Positions 22,201 through 34,583 of a DNA stretch of 64,000 bases are shown piece by piece. The notes under the pieces are model-generated. The model was given only the letters and a program-made list of their open reading frames with translations. It searched no databases and was not told the origin of the DNA. The stretch is taken from contig OX467089.1 in the NCBI GenBank assembly GCA_950106755.1, positions 19,449,345-19,513,344 on the forward strand, written 5' to 3'. Numbering within the stretch: position 1 is the stretch's first letter; every line of letters starts with the position of its first letter. This DNA comes from Climacium dendroides. Taxonomy: Eukaryota > Streptophyta > Bryopsida > Hypnales > Climaciaceae. Made by a program: the position numbers and the translations under genes.

Positions 22201-23794
22201 TTGTAGTTCTCTAACCTCTGAAGTCTTTCAATGACCAAACTATTTTTTTTGCATTTTTAGACAAGTTAGCTCAATTCATGAAGGTATTTCTGAAACTTTT
22301 ATGCAAGATTGGATCCATAATGGGCTATTTACCTCAAGGAATTCTAAATGCTAGGTAATAAAGCTCCATATGTAAACTATGTACACTAATCAAGCAGTCC
22401 ACAATGGGCTTTTACTTCAAGGAGCTTTCAATCATTCATTTTTCATAAACCCCTAAATGTTACCCCCGAGACCATGCACTACATCTTAATATTTTTTTCT
22501 TTGTATATTATACTTTTTCACTAAATTTGACTAAAAATATTTTTATTTTACTTTTTAAAGATGAAAGAGCACACCTTCTACATTTACTAAAATCATCCAA
22601 AATTTGATAGAAATTTGAGCTTGAAATTATTGAAGAATAAGTTTAATAAAAATTCATATAAAATACAAAAAATACTTAAATTTTTTGATAATTTTATGAC
22701 TACTATATATTATAATTTAGAACATCATGGTGCAAACAAAACCCTCATATAACTCTATAATTAGAAAATCAATAGACCTCAATTATAGGCTCAAAGTTTA
22801 AACTTCAATAAAATATTGAATTTTAAATATTTTATAAATTGCAAAATGGAGGAGAAATTAGACTTAGTTAGCTTCATTTCATTTCATTAGATAGCTTCAA
22901 ATTCAAAAAAGACAATTTTAATGTTTAAAATTCAAATTAAGAGTAAGACATAAGAGAGCATCTTCAATTGTCATCCATTTTTTAGCATATTCTTTTGTAG
23001 AGAGGTTAGCAATACAATGAGGTGATTTCCATCACTATCCACTACATATCTATTCAAAGAACTCTCTAGGAAAAAAATTGGATGAAAAATTCCAGTTCTT
23101 CATCCCAGAATTTTGCATCTGACATCATCCAGAAGCCCAGGGTCAAATTAACAGTAAGTCAAGAGAGAAAAATTGAGTGTGAACATGAAACTTGATTCCA
23201 TGGGAATAGGTTCGGCATTTCAGGTTCGGGGAGATGTGATATTACAGAAGCTGATCCTCGGCACTTCCATCTCATCCTTGCCAAATTTGATTCTTGGGTT
23301 GGGTTGGCAAGTTCTCCAATTTTATGTCCATATTTGAATTTTGAAATTTAGGATTCTCGGAACGCTGTTGGAGAATAGTTGGATGGCGTGACGGCGTAAC
23401 CCAGCAATGCATGGCTTTAGATTCCGGAATTGGCATTGGCATTTGAACTAAGTGTGCAGCAAATCTGTCTTTGAGCGTGTATTTTTAGGGTTTAGAAATT
23501 GAACTACTGAATTCTGTGTCGGCATAGGTCGGCGATAACCGCTTCTTAGACAGCCAAGATAGCAGATGCTTGCAGCCGCAGTTCGAATTTTCTTTCCTGC
23601 AGCTGTTTGAGCTGAGGATGCGCTCATTTTTGCCCATTTTTGACATTTAGTTTTTTTCGTTGTCGGGATGCCGTTGGATTATGGTTGGATTGTGTGAGGA
23701 TCAATGCTTGGATTTGGATTCCGGAAGTTGTATTTTGAGATCCCGACGCTGAGTTTTCTACAAGTCTGGCTTTGAGAGTGTTTTGGGGGTTTTT
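19300..23794. repeat. Arm A of a large inverted duplication
   Basis: Read along the plus strand, this segment matches the reverse complement of 54569-61130 through many landmarks. They include 19310-19415 versus 61020-61110, 20740-21170 versus 60040-60480, 21160-21640 versus 59030-59340, 21660-21900 versus 57790-58030, and 22960-23794 versus 54569-55400. The last block is by far the best conserved and covers the promoter and leader used by both flanking genes. Arm A carries an extra ~550 bp at about 19420-19975 that is absent from arm B. Confidence 0.85.
20040..20660. repeat. Degenerate tandem repeats inside arm A
   Basis: Variants of 'tagttgaagcatgtagtt', 'caattggtcacctat' and 'caatcaactacatgcttcat' recur about every 90-120 bp. 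The inverted counterpart with the same motif set lies at about 60580-60960 in arm B, so the array predates the inverted duplication. Confidence 0.7.
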
Positions 23795-23945
23795 GAAGTA
23801 AAATCTGTTTCTCAGTGTACTTTTAGGGTTTTGAAATGTGAACTACTGAATTCTGTGTCGGCATAGCTCGGCGTTTGCTTCTTCTTCGGCAGCTAAGATA
23901 GCAGATATTTTAGTTGCTGCCTCAGTTCGAATTTTTCTATCCCGC
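23351..23945 (+). promoter_or_regulatory. Tandemly duplicated promoter/leader of the DapB gene with telo-boxes
   Basis: Two related ~300-bp units lie in tandem: about 23351-23605 and 23657-23945. They share 'tgttggattatggttgga'-type text, 'ttggattccgga', 'tttttagggttt', 'gaactactgaattctgtg', 'tcggcatag' and 'aagatagcagat'. Each unit has a telo-box (TTAGGGTTT at about 23486 and 23823), and a further double telo-box lies at 23973-23985, 75 bp before the ATG. Telo-boxes are typical of plant growth-related and housekeeping genes. No TATA box is evident. The first unit and part of the second recur upstream of the OGG1 gene. Confidence 0.75.
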
Positions 23946-24059
23946 AATTAGGGGCGAAGAGCCGTAGCTCCAGGGTTTAGGGTTTAAGCTTCGACGTCGA
24001 CTCCGGATGCCTCGTAGTTTTCCGCTTCCCCCTATCTTCTTCTTGTTCAGACATTTGCA

Positions 24060-26607
24060 ATGGCGACCCGCATGGCACTGACCACCTCCAATCCCACTCT
24101 GTCTACTGTCATTCCTCACCGCGCGCATGCTCTAGAATCCTGTAGCGGTAGTTCTTTCACTGGGGGGGTGGAGTTTCGGTGCCGTGCGAAGCTTCTCCAA
24201 ATGGATGTCAAGGTTCAGAGATGCTCCCCCGTTTCAGCACGAGCAGCAAGCTCGTCAAGCTTCGGCGATTTGACTCTCATGGTAAACGTTGGGAATGCTT
24301 GAAAAGTTTAGAATGTTTTGAGTGTTTTGAATGGTTGGAACGGTTGAAAAGTCGAAAATGCTTAGAATGCTGAGAAAGCCTGGAATGGTTGAAATGTTTT
24401 AAATGGTTGAACGTTTTGATTGTGTTGAATTCTTTTTGGTATGTCTTGTATAATATGGATTCTGAGGGGGATGTGTGGCAGGTGAACGACTGCTCCGGGA
24501 AGATGGGAGGAGCGGTGGCCGAGGCTGCTGTCGGAGTGGGGATGCAACTAGTGCCCGTGTGTCTCACAGGGCCTGGCATGGGATGTGAGTTTAACATTCA
24601 AGGGATTACTGTGCAATCCGTGGATTCCAATGAGCGCGAGACGGTGATGGATCAAGTCATGAAGGACTACCCGAATGTCATCGTTGTGGACTATACATTG
24701 CCAGCAGCTGTAAATGGTCAGAGAGCTTGCTTTTCCCCTAATTGGGGCATTTAGGGGTTATGCGTATACGGATGTTGTAGGTTTCATGATTTAGATTAAT
24801 TTTCGCCTTTGCATGTTTTTCTTTTCTTTTAGCGGTGGTGGTGGTTGATGTTAGTTCACATGTTTAAAGTGGTGTTCATACAGGTAACGCTGACTTTTAT
24901 TGCAGTCGCGGATTACCATTCGTGATGGGCACCACGGGTGGCGACCGGGAGAAGCTTGTGGAGGATGTTCTCAAGTCTGGAGTGTACGCTGTCATTGCCC
25001 CGCAAATGGGAAAGCAGGTGAGGCTCTTCTAATGTGATTCTCGTTTATTTGTAAGACAATGTGGTGCATGAGCATCGGAAGTTTTCCGCGGTCAGTTCTT
25101 TGGGGCTTTGGAAGCAGTGAACATCGTTGGAATGGACTTGTGATCTTTTCCCAGCTGTGAATGAAGCGTTGATGTTTTAGGTTGTAGCATTTCAAGCAGC
25201 CATGGCGATTATGGCTGAGCAATTTCCAGGCGCCTTTTCAGGCTACAAGCTACAGGTGGGCAGTGTTACCCTGACTTTTTACAGGAAAGATTGGATCATT
25301 TGTTCCGTAAGTGAGGTAGAGGATTCCATTTTGCGTTACTTGAAGCAGTGCAACGTGTTTAGGAGTGTGGTCTTTGGGAGATATGTAGCGCAGTAGAGAG
25401 ATCTATGGCCAAGTCTGTTGAGGTCGATTGTCCTTGGCTTTTACTACCCTCTACTTGATGTCTTTGACAGAATAGTCGATGGAGGTTGTTATCCTGCATT
25501 CCAGTTCATGTGTGGAGTCGATGATAACTCTCGATATTTGTAGGGTTGAGATGTTCTTGCTACTGAGCACTTCTTTTTTTCAACCACAGGTCACGGAATC
25601 ACACCAGTCAACCAAGATGGACACATCAGGAACTGCGAGAGCCATCATTGGCAGCTTCCAGAAACTAGGCCTTGACTACAATATAGAAGAGGTGCCTTAC
25701 TCATCACGGTCTTTGATGCACGTAGAATGCTGCAAGTTCATTTGTCCCTTACCACCAATGCATTTTCATGCATTTCATAACTGATAGTTGTGTTTGGATG
25801 TCGTCAGATTGAGATGATAAGGGACTCCAAGAGGCAGATTGAAGAGATGAAAGTGCCCGAAGAACACCTCAATGGCCATGCTTTTCACACATATCATGTT
25901 GCTTCGCCTGACGGCATGTGTGTACTACTCCCTTGGAGCGGCTACTCTTTCCCTCAAGTTTTTAAAGCTTGTTGTATTATTACTAGACGTTGGCCTCGTT
26001 GTTGATATTTTGGAAGGTGCTGTTATTTGACGAAGTCTCTTTGTCCCTGTAGGGTTAACTTCGAATTCCAGCACAATGTGTGTGGGAGATCCATATATGC
26101 GGAGGGGACTGTGGATGCTGTCTTGTTTTTAGCCAAGAAGGTGAGATCTGTCCCCTGTTTGATTTAACTTTTTAAGTGTTCAAGCTGAAAATCGAGAGTC
26201 CACTTTGGAAGCCAGTCCTCTATTTATAGTAAATTTCAACAGATGTTTCTATCATTTAAAGCTATAGGGTATGATTTCTCCTTCTTATTTGTGCATTTGA
26301 TGTCTTCCCTTGAAGCATCGTCGTCAACCTTTAAGGATGCAGAAGCAGGCACTTTGGGCCATTTCGACCCTTAGGGGTTACAGTAACAATATCTCCTTGC
26401 TTGATGTATAGTTCGGAGTGGTCCTTTAATTGAGCAATATCTTGTGAAGGCCTTCTGTAGGTACCAATTCTGAGCTGCCGGAATGTGGCTTCATACCGAG
26501 TGTTTTCTGACGCTCTGTAATTCCGCTGTAATGCGCAGATTCGGGAGAGGGCAGATAAGAAGTTATACAATATGATTGATGTTTTGCGTGAAGGGAACAT
26601 GCGTTAA
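24060..26607 (+). CDS. DAPB: 4-hydroxy-tetrahydrodipicolinate reductase, plastid (DapB type)
   Basis: NAD(P)H-dependent reductase of the diaminopimelate route to lysine, expected in plastids. Exons: 24060-24281, 24482-24716, 24884-25017, 25181-25255, 25590-25691, 25808-25917, 26053-26140, 26539-26607. All joins keep frame and use GT-AG, giving 344 aa, the usual plant length. Residues 1 to about 65 are rich in Ser, Ala and Arg, as in a transit peptide. The nucleotide-binding loop VNDCSGKMG is at 75-83 (an Asp where most family members have Gly). The GTTGGDRE loop starts at 168. The catalytic segment ESHQSTKMDTSGTA (225-238) supplies H227 and K231, equivalent to the His/Lys pair of bacterial DapB. 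The C-terminus RSIYAEGTVDAVLFLAKK and YNMIDVLREGNMR is that of the plant enzymes. The leader is shared, by inverted duplication, with the OGG1 gene. Confidence 0.97.
24285..24430 (+). repeat. Short degenerate repeats in DapB intron 1
   Basis: Intron 1 contains about ten variants of 'gaatg-tt-tga' / 'tggttgaa' back to back. They read as an old, short-period simple repeat. Confidence 0.6.
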
Positions 26608-28385
26608 TAATTTTGGTGTCTCCTTGTGATACCAGTCTATTAAATGAAAGAGGATCCAGTGTTTCCTTGGATTTCCAAGTTACTCGTGCAAGTTTCGTTC
26701 ACATTTTTCCTCGGTTATCTGCTCTCTGATTGTCAATCTGGCTGGATGCATGCCTTGAGGAAGTGAGGTGCTTTCCTTTGTTACTATTTTGATCGCTGGA
26801 CACGTTCTGAAAGACCTAATTAATGTCTTGTACAGTAAGCTCGCACATTTTTCCTCGGTTATCTGCTCATCTGAGTTGGTTACATTTCTTGCCAAAATTG
26901 GCGGGCAATGATAGTCAAAGTTCATGTCTGGTAATAAAGTTCATATTCTGAACCGTAGCTATTTGAACCGAATGCTAGTTCTGACCGTTCCATTTCTCCT
27001 AGTGATACTGTCCTCACGAATGGGCCAGGCTCCTTTAGGTGACGATTCTTTGGAGATAACCATAGCGTTTTCAATTGACGTTCCCATGGAGTTCAAAGCT
27101 GACCGCTCAGCCGCACTTCAATGTAACGAGTCCTATTGTTAAGGTGTCTGTATACGTCTTGTGATATCTCCGCATTGCTCGATTTCCTCATTTTTGCGCA
27201 GTCAACTATGACGCTGTCCTGATTTGTAGCCGCAGCCGCCGGTTCATGTATTTCATGGGATTTGGGTGTTGTGGATCCCAAGTTTTAAGAAAGGCGCTTT
27301 GAAATATGCAGTTTCTTAGAAGTTATGAGTCGATGGATTGTTGATTAGCAAGTGGGGCTACTGAGACCATGAGCACATCCTCAAATGTGGAGAATCTTCG
27401 TCCAAACGGTATTTGTTGTTACTATCTACATCGAGATTCTATCATCCACACGCAGTGGTGTATGGATTATATCGTTTCGGTTCTTATCCTTAACGGCATT
27501 GTTTGGAGTCCCTTGTGGTCTGTCTAAGCTGTTCCTGGATTTCCAATGAGGCTCTTATTTCTTAACTGTATCAGGGAACCAGGTGTGACAAAGGCGTCCT
27601 TTGGGTAAGGACATTCAACTCAGCAGCGTAATTGTGGAGATGCTGTACAGTACGCACCGAAAGTGGCCAGGTTGGTAGAGTTTCATCAGTGTTACGGGTG
27701 TCGGCTGATCCATAGAAGGAGGCCATTTCAGAATCATGTTCCAGAGCTGTACCAGGAGACTGGCACCCTGACGAAAGGAGAATTATGTTGTGCCCATTTT
27801 GGTAACAAACTCAGTTAGCAAATCAAGGGGCAGGTATTGCGAGGCTGATACGCCGAGTATTTTACTTCAGCATGATGGTGCTTTTTTTAGTACGAGTCCT
27901 TCATGCTTTGAATGACATGAATCGGGACAGCTTGCGAAGTCTACTATCAAATTTGAGTTTCTGTGTTTGGACTTTACTGCAAAAGCTCGCCTGGTGGTAC
28001 GTTATGCTAGTGTGTGTTGCCGATTGATTGAGCAAGAGATGAAACTTTCCGAATCTTTGAGTCTGGGTGTGATTTCCTCTTTGATTTTATTGTGTGATTA
28101 AGCTTACTGAGAGACAACTGGTGTACTTGTTTCTAGTTGTGTCGTTAGTTGTGGGAAACTGGTAATAGGTGAATGTCCTCATAATGGCGTGAAGTTCAAG
28201 CTTCGAGGCAAGTGTGTCTCTTTTGCGTGTTGGTGTTGGTACAGTTCTAAACTTGTAAGGTCGTTGACCAATTTGCAGGCAGTAAGGTACACTGACTTGT
28301 CTTGGCTTGTCTTGACTTGTCTTGATAGTGTGTGTCACACTAAGTTTGAGGTATGGTAGATTCTTATATCCCTGCAGGTATCCAT
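26608..28385. other. Region downstream of DapB, no supported gene
   Basis: Intermediate GC, so probably partly transcribed (3' UTR) near its start. 'cacatttttcctcggttatc' followed by 'tgct' occurs at about 26700 and about 26847, marking a ~147-bp duplication. A 'cttgtcttgg/acttgtcttg' simple repeat lies at about 28295-28325. Short open frames (for example 26924-27142) have no recognisable domain. Confidence 0.45.
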
Positions 28386-28389
28386 AGCC

Positions 28390-28880
28390 ACCCTCTAGGT
28401 GCAGCTATTTCCAACCAAGGGTGAAACATATTTCCAACCAAAGCTTGGAATGTGATTTTTTTTCCTTTTCAAAGGTCATGATATATTTCTCAATGTAGTG
28501 AGCAAAAAAGTAGGAAGTAGTGAGTAGGAAATTAGATTTGGTTTGATTGGAACTGGAAGAGTTTATGTATCAGGTGTGGGTTGAGGCCAACTTTTGGCTT
28601 CCAAAATTCATAGTAATTTAAATTCAAGGAAAAAAAATCACGGAAATTGGAAATGCCTGTCATTTCTATGTCTCTACAAGATAGTAAATTTATATTGCCT
28701 TCTATTGTTCCAAAACATGTGCAAAATCATTTAAGTGAATGATTCTAGATGGTTCTACCATAGTGCAAATTGAAATATTTTTGTATTATACCAATGTTGA
28801 CAAAGGTAAAAAAAAATTGTGATGACTTCAATTTAATGTAAGGACAAATCAATGTCTTTCATTACCTAGTACTTACTTAT
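28390..28880. repeat. Dispersed repeat, also at 34.1, 37.5 and 38.6 kb
   Basis: Text such as 'accaaagcttggaatgtg', 'aagtaggaagtagtgag' and 'ttggcttccaaaattca' recurs with changes near 38600-38820. Looser versions lie near 37560-37690 and 34180-34320. The boundaries and class of this repeat are unclear. Confidence 0.55.
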
Positions 28881-29771
28881 TCCTTGATGGAATAGTTGAA
28901 ATTCATTAAAAAAAAATTTACAAATAGATAAATGTACATAAAAGTGATGGCAATTGATATTATATTTCTTAACCTTTGAAAACCAACATATAGTGCTTTT
29001 AGAGCGTTCAACTTAATTACCTAAAATGGTTACAATTTTTTTCTAAAGAGCATTTTAGTGAAGGTCCTAAACAAGTTTTGATTAAATCCTAATAGGTTTG
29101 GAAGGTTGGTAGGTTGTGTACAAAACAATAGAGGGTAGAGTTGTATTTTAGTGACAAAGTTTGAGTAACACAAGTAGGCTACTAATATTTTTGTACACTG
29201 ACAAATTTTTTTGGAAGTATTACCAAATATAGGTTTCTACTTGATGATCCATGACTAAAGTGTCAAAATTTTGAGGCACTATAAGTAAAGCACATTGATT
29301 AACCCATTAACAAATGTCAAAAGCTTTTAAGAGCAAACAATGAGAGTTGAAGAGTTTAGGGAGAGTTGAAGCTAAGCTAGTAAGACAATTACAATAGGTT
29401 TCAAATCACAACTAATTTTAGGGGTGTCAAAGAGTTTTAGAGGGCATAAATTTTGAAATTTCCATTTAGGTCATTAACTTTGGTAGTGGGGAGAACATTG
29501 GGCCCTTGGAATGAACTTGTCATTTATTTCTTCAAGTAGCTAGTCTTAAAGGCTTGAAGTACTTTAAAAATCCATTAGGACCAATGGAAAATAAACTCAC
29601 AATAGTTATCTTATTAAACTAAATGGCCATAATATTTTTTTTAAATGGTTATAAGGTCATGTTCCCAAAATAGCCACATTCTTGAAGATTCTACATCCAA
29701 AAAGTACACGACCTAAGCTTCTTTTAAGCCATCAATTGAACAATCTAGAAATGCCACTTCCACATTCTAAA

Positions 29772-30042
29772 CATTACAAAAAATTTCAGGCCTCCAAAAG
29801 GTCGTGAGTTCTGACCCCCCTCGGTGCAATTATAGAGGAAATGAAATGTTTTTATTGTTTATTATTTTTTAATGACAACAGTTGATGTGGCACTATTGGT
29901 GCCACATCAACACCACATTTATTCCACACCAAGTTTTTAAAAATTAAGAAAAAAATTCAAATTTTTTTTCCTTTACTTGCATTGCAACATACCAAAAATC
30001 AAAACCTCAACAACCTTCTACAGGGTTCAGATTTTTCTTAAT
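29772..30042 (+). mobile_element. MITE-like TIR element, copy 1
   Basis: Begins 'cattacaaaaaatttcaggc' and ends in a diverged inverse ('gggttcagatttttcttaatg'). The interior 'gatgtggcact-ttggtgccac' is itself a palindrome. The homologous site at about 62545 (inverted) lacks the whole segment, which supports insertion. There is no coding capacity. The target duplication is not clear. Confidence 0.8.
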
Positions 30043-30439
30043 GATTGATCAATACTTCTTCTATGCTCCAAAAGATGCATTGAGGTTTTTATTTCCATAG
30101 CATGGTTTTTTAATGTAGCCATAGCAATCAAATGACAACAAGAAGGGGGCTTATTGTACGTTGAAGTTAGATTGGACACCAAGAAGACAAAATAATTTAA
30201 TTTTGGCAATTGGACAATTCAGCAGCTTAATTAGATTTTCCTGATTTTTTTCATGATAGTCTTCCTAGGTTTTCAACACTTCTCATCGTAATAACTATTT
30301 TCATGTGTAAATGTATTCTTTTTCCTAAATTTTCTCAAGACTAATTTTTAGATATTTAAAATTGACAACAATGAAATTTTATGAGATTTTTAGAAATACT
30401 AGTACAGTTTTTCATATTTTAGACCTATTCCAGGTTTTC

Positions 30440-30728
30440 CATTACAAAAAATTCTAGGCCTCTGGAGGGCCGTGAGTTTTGAACCCCCCTGATGCAATTA
30501 TAGAGGAAATAAAACTATTTTTTATTATTTATTATTTTTAATGACAACAGCTGATGTGGCACTACTGGTGCCACTTCAATACCACGTCAGGTTTTACTTT
30601 TTTAAATATTTTTTACTTTTTTAATATTTTTTAAAAATATGCATTTTTATTTTTCCTATACGTGCACTACGGCATGCCGAAAATCAAAACCTTAACAACC
30701 CTCCAGAGGCCTGAAATTTTTTGTAATG
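30440..30728 (+). mobile_element. MITE-like TIR element, copy 2
   Basis: About 289 bp with clean inverted ends: 'cattacaaaaaatt' at the left and 'aattttttgtaatg' at the right, with 'aggcctctggaggg' against 'ccctccagaggcct' just inside. It shares its interior with copy 1. The inverted partner at about 61215 has 'tccttaattattt' uninterrupted, so that site is empty. Confidence 0.88.
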
Positions 30729-30870
30729 CCTTAATTATTTACAAAATTGACTTATACGCAAGGTATCTTATTTGTATCCATGACAAAAATACAGTTTGTG
30801 CATGGTGTTTTCAAGCTATGGTATTGTGATCTTAATATTTCAAAGACATAATTTTTCAACTTTTATGATT

Positions 30871-32787
30871 TTTAGACTTTCAGACAAAATGAAAACTTTG
30901 TTTTTTTCAATAAATTTAGTATGAACATGTTCATTCCCCTTTTGAAAAAAAATTATGGTTTATTTTAAGATTTTCTTCTTCTTCATCATTTGATTGCAAA
31001 TTTGGCATGTCACACCATAATTGTACTTTTAAAAATAAATTTAAATTTAAAATTTCCATATGTTAGAATTTAGATGACTTCAACAAGACTATGCAAAGTC
31101 TTTATTACTAATTCCTAAAAAGTGAACAAGAATTCAAATATATTTTTAATATATAAATCTTGGACCTTGTTTAAATATTTATTATTTGAAAACTTGAAAT
31201 TAAAAAATCATTTTGTCTACTTCTAATATTTTTAAATTTTTAATGGTATTGTCTATCTATTATTGTTTATTATTTTTCTAAACCAATACATTTCACTACA
31301 ATCACTACATTGCTCCAAGCACTACACCGTAGCTTGAAAATGTTTAAAGGATTAATTAGTGAGATTTGGCAATTTTTCATTAAATAGAGATATAATTTTG
31401 ATAAATTTATAATCAACACTCAAAAATTATTTATCCAATTTGTTTTACCCCTAAAGTCCCCCTAAGGGAGTCTTGAAAGTTTTGGAAAGTCCTATAATCT
31501 TAATTTTAGCAAGATTTTTTAAACTTTTTTTTTCAATATAGAGAAAGTGATTAGTTTAGGGGAGTGTAAATTTTATTTCAATCAATACCTAGGTGCAAAA
31601 GTTAGGCTGCAATAAGCCTAAACAAATAAAGGTCAGCAACAAAAAAACAAATAAAAAATGATATAGTTTTAAAAAAAATTATATTTCTTATAGTTTATTT
31701 GTATGTCTATATAGAAAGATTGGATTAATTCCATTGGAATAAGCAATATTCAATATAGAGAAAGTGATTAGTTTAAGGGAGTGTAAATTTTATTTCAATC
31801 AATACCTAGGTGCAAAAGTTAGGCTGCAATAAGCCTTAACAAATAAAGGTCAGCAACAAAAAAACAAATAAAAAATGATATAATTTAAAAAAAAATTCTA
31901 TTTCTTATAGTTTATTTGTATGTCTATATAGAAAGATTGGATTAATTCCATTGGAATAAGTAATGTAAAAGCTATGAAGCTTCTTGTTTTGCGAGCAATC
32001 CTAGCAAATTCTTGAAAAAATAATGTATTAGATCTGATTTTGAATTCAATTTTTTCAAAACTCTGCACGTGGTTTAGTTTTTTTTCTATAACAATCTCAC
32101 CATTGGAATTATTGTGTTTCAATTCCATCTTCGAGCTATTAACAATATAGTTTTTCCTTCTATCTTGTACCTACTTCAATATAACAATTTCTTAAAGAAT
32201 GAAAATTACAAGGTTGATTTTTATTTTCCAAATCTTCAACACAATTCTTCAATATAAAAGAAAATAAATTCACAATCTATAGTACAAAAATCTTAAGTTA
32301 AGAGGATTCAAACCCTTATAATCTTGTCACGTTAGGAACAAAAATTATTATTATTTTTAGTTTAAAGTGCATCTTGTGATTTATATGTTCAAAGTTTTTG
32401 AAATTTCTTTCAAACATTCTCATACTAATCCAGTGCAAGATCTAACAATTGGATATGCCAAAAAAACAAATGTTTAAATTTTTTGTTTTTTGCATTAAAA
32501 ATAGGAGCTATAAGTGTATTTTTTTTAATGAAAAAATGGCCTTCTGAAACTTAAAGGGTTAAAACACGTGCAAGAAGAATCTAAAATCTCTTTGCAATTG
32601 CCAATAAAATTCAATCAAAAAAAAATATGAAATTATAGGAACTATACTTTGATGTTTCTTTAGATGATTTTAGGTGTAAGAAACAATGACTAACTGAGTT
32701 TGTACAATGGGGTAACTTAGGATGAATTGCTCTAAGCACTGACTTAACATGTCCAAGAAAACATAAGAGAGGCAACCCATTTTTGAA
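30871..32787. other. AT-rich intergenic DNA
   Basis: No supported gene. It holds one near-identical tandem duplication (31534-31967). A 'acccctaaagtccccctaag' motif at about 31448 resembles the terminal repeat of the 0.9-kb element family and may be a solo remnant. Confidence 0.5.
31534..31967. repeat. Recent 217-bp tandem duplication
   Basis: The block starting 'caatatagagaaagtgatta' at 31534 repeats from 31751, with only a handful of differences over ~217 bp (for example 'aggggagtg' against 'agggagtg'). Both copies end in 'attccattggaataag'. The low divergence implies a recent duplication. Confidence 0.92.
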
Positions 32788-33695
32788 CACTTAACCCTTA
32801 AGATCCCAAGGCCTCTTTTCCATCAAAAAACACTCAAAATTGCCATTTTTATAGCAAAGTGCAAAATGTTAATTTTTTTTTGCATATTTAACCATAGGAT
32901 CTTGTAGTACACTAGTATAAAAATGTGTGGCAGAAATTTCACAAACTTTGATGACATAGATTGCAAGATTTTTGTTTTTGAAGTGAAGAAAACAAATGTT
33001 TTTGCACCTTGCTCAACCACATTATTTGACTTTAAATCTTCATAACTTATAATTTTTGCTTTATTGATTTTAAATTTATAATTTTATATGATAATTAATT
33101 GAGTTGAAATTCTAGGAATTAAATTTTTTTTTTAGACTTTAATTTTCACTCATTTAAAAATTGTCAAATAGAAGTAGGTTCAAGATTAAAGAAAAATCTA
33201 AATTGTTTATTGCTCTAAAATGGAATTGAAATACATTAATTTCAATGGTGAGATTGTTTAAGCAAGAGATCTTAACCTTGTGAAACTTTTTTTTTTTTTA
33301 CAAAATTGTAAAAATTGAGGTTCGAAATGAATCCTTTACGTTATTATTTTTTCAAGAAGATGCTATAATTGCCCCAAATACAAGATTGTCCATAACTTTC
33401 ACATAACAAATCCAAATGGGATAAATCAAAGCTCTTTTCAAAACAAATTTTAAAATTTTTTAATTCAAGATTTTTTGAAGTTTTTTTTTGCTCACTAAAC
33501 AAAAAACAAAGTTTTTTGTTCCATAACTTTTGTTCTTGGACTCCAATTGAAATAAAAATTATATTTTTAAAAAGATAATGTGTTTTTCTATCTTCACCAA
33601 AAGATTAAGAGAATGATGATAAATATTGAGCCCATAGGAACTTGCCCAAAATCCATTTTGTCCCTTAAGGGGACAATGGAACTTTAGAGTTTAAG
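32788..33695 (+). mobile_element. ~0.9-kb TIR element, full-length copy
   Basis: Starts 'cttaacccttaagatcccaa' and ends 'gggacaatggaactttagag', so the ends are imperfect inverted repeats (CCCTAAAGTCCC type). Its length matches 61414-62332 throughout in the same orientation. Examples are 'aaaaaacactcaaaattgcc', 'taggatctt' and 'caagattgtccataacttt'. No intact protein frame is seen, so it is a non-autonomous or decayed element of unassigned superfamily. Confidence 0.65.
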
Positions 33696-34583
33696 TAGAT
33701 ATACATATTTGTAGGGTGGTTTTCTTTAGTGGAATTTTTTTGTGTGTAGAAATAGATTTCAGAAGATTTCCATGATATTCCAAATTTTTATTACTCAATT
33801 CATAATTATTATGGATTTTTTAGTTGCAAATTTTGTTCGATCAATACCAGTCACATAGACCTTCCTTTTTCAAACCAAATGCTAGTTGCAAAATCCACCC
33901 TGAAAGGGTGCAATATTGACAATCTTTTAGCCAATTTTAGTGTGCTACAACTGCGTTGAGAATTGTACCATAATTTATGGTAGTTCATCTCTTCCTATAT
34001 AAAAAAAGAACAGCCTATGGTAAGACCAACCATCACCAACCATAGTCCCATCAACAATTAACAGAGTATTTGAAATTCATGAGAGTCTAGGACTAATTTC
34101 CAAACATGAGTTCTTAATTTTCAACCATCAATTATTTCATTCTTTTTATGACATGTGTGCTTGGTTTGGAGTACCAAAGTGAATAAGAAATAGTCAAGTT
34201 CAAATGAACAATTCTAGAATAGTCTACACATTGGATATGGATCCAAACCAACTTTTGCCCTCCAAAATTCTTAGTAATTTCATAAAATTACCAAATTTTG
34301 GCAATCCCCATCATTTCCATCTTTACTCATCTGGAAATATTTGCTTGGCCACGCTCTAGGTAACAAGCTTTGAAATCACACAAGTTCTAGAGCCAAGTTC
34401 TAGAGCCGCCCACATCCTCAAAATGCGCACCATGTGTACATCTTTCTTTTCCATAGCCTTCAACAATGTACAAAAAGTATACATTTTAGGAAGCGGGCGA
34501 TCTCAGAGCCCCATGCCATTGTAACTTCAAAATTTTATAACTAATTCCACAAAGCTCCAAAAGATATGAAACGACTTGGGTTA

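Larger units (their letters stand above)
28900..30870. repeat. Segment inverted relative to 61.13-63.21 kb
   Basis: Blocks at about 29130-29310, 29560-29770, 30040-30230, 30240-30440 and 30730-30865 match, as reverse complement and in reverse order, about 63180-63000, 62770-62560, 62540-62350, 61415-61240 and 61210-61130. Two MITE copies present here are absent from the partner. The partner in turn carries a ~0.92-kb TIR element that is missing here. Confidence 0.8.
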
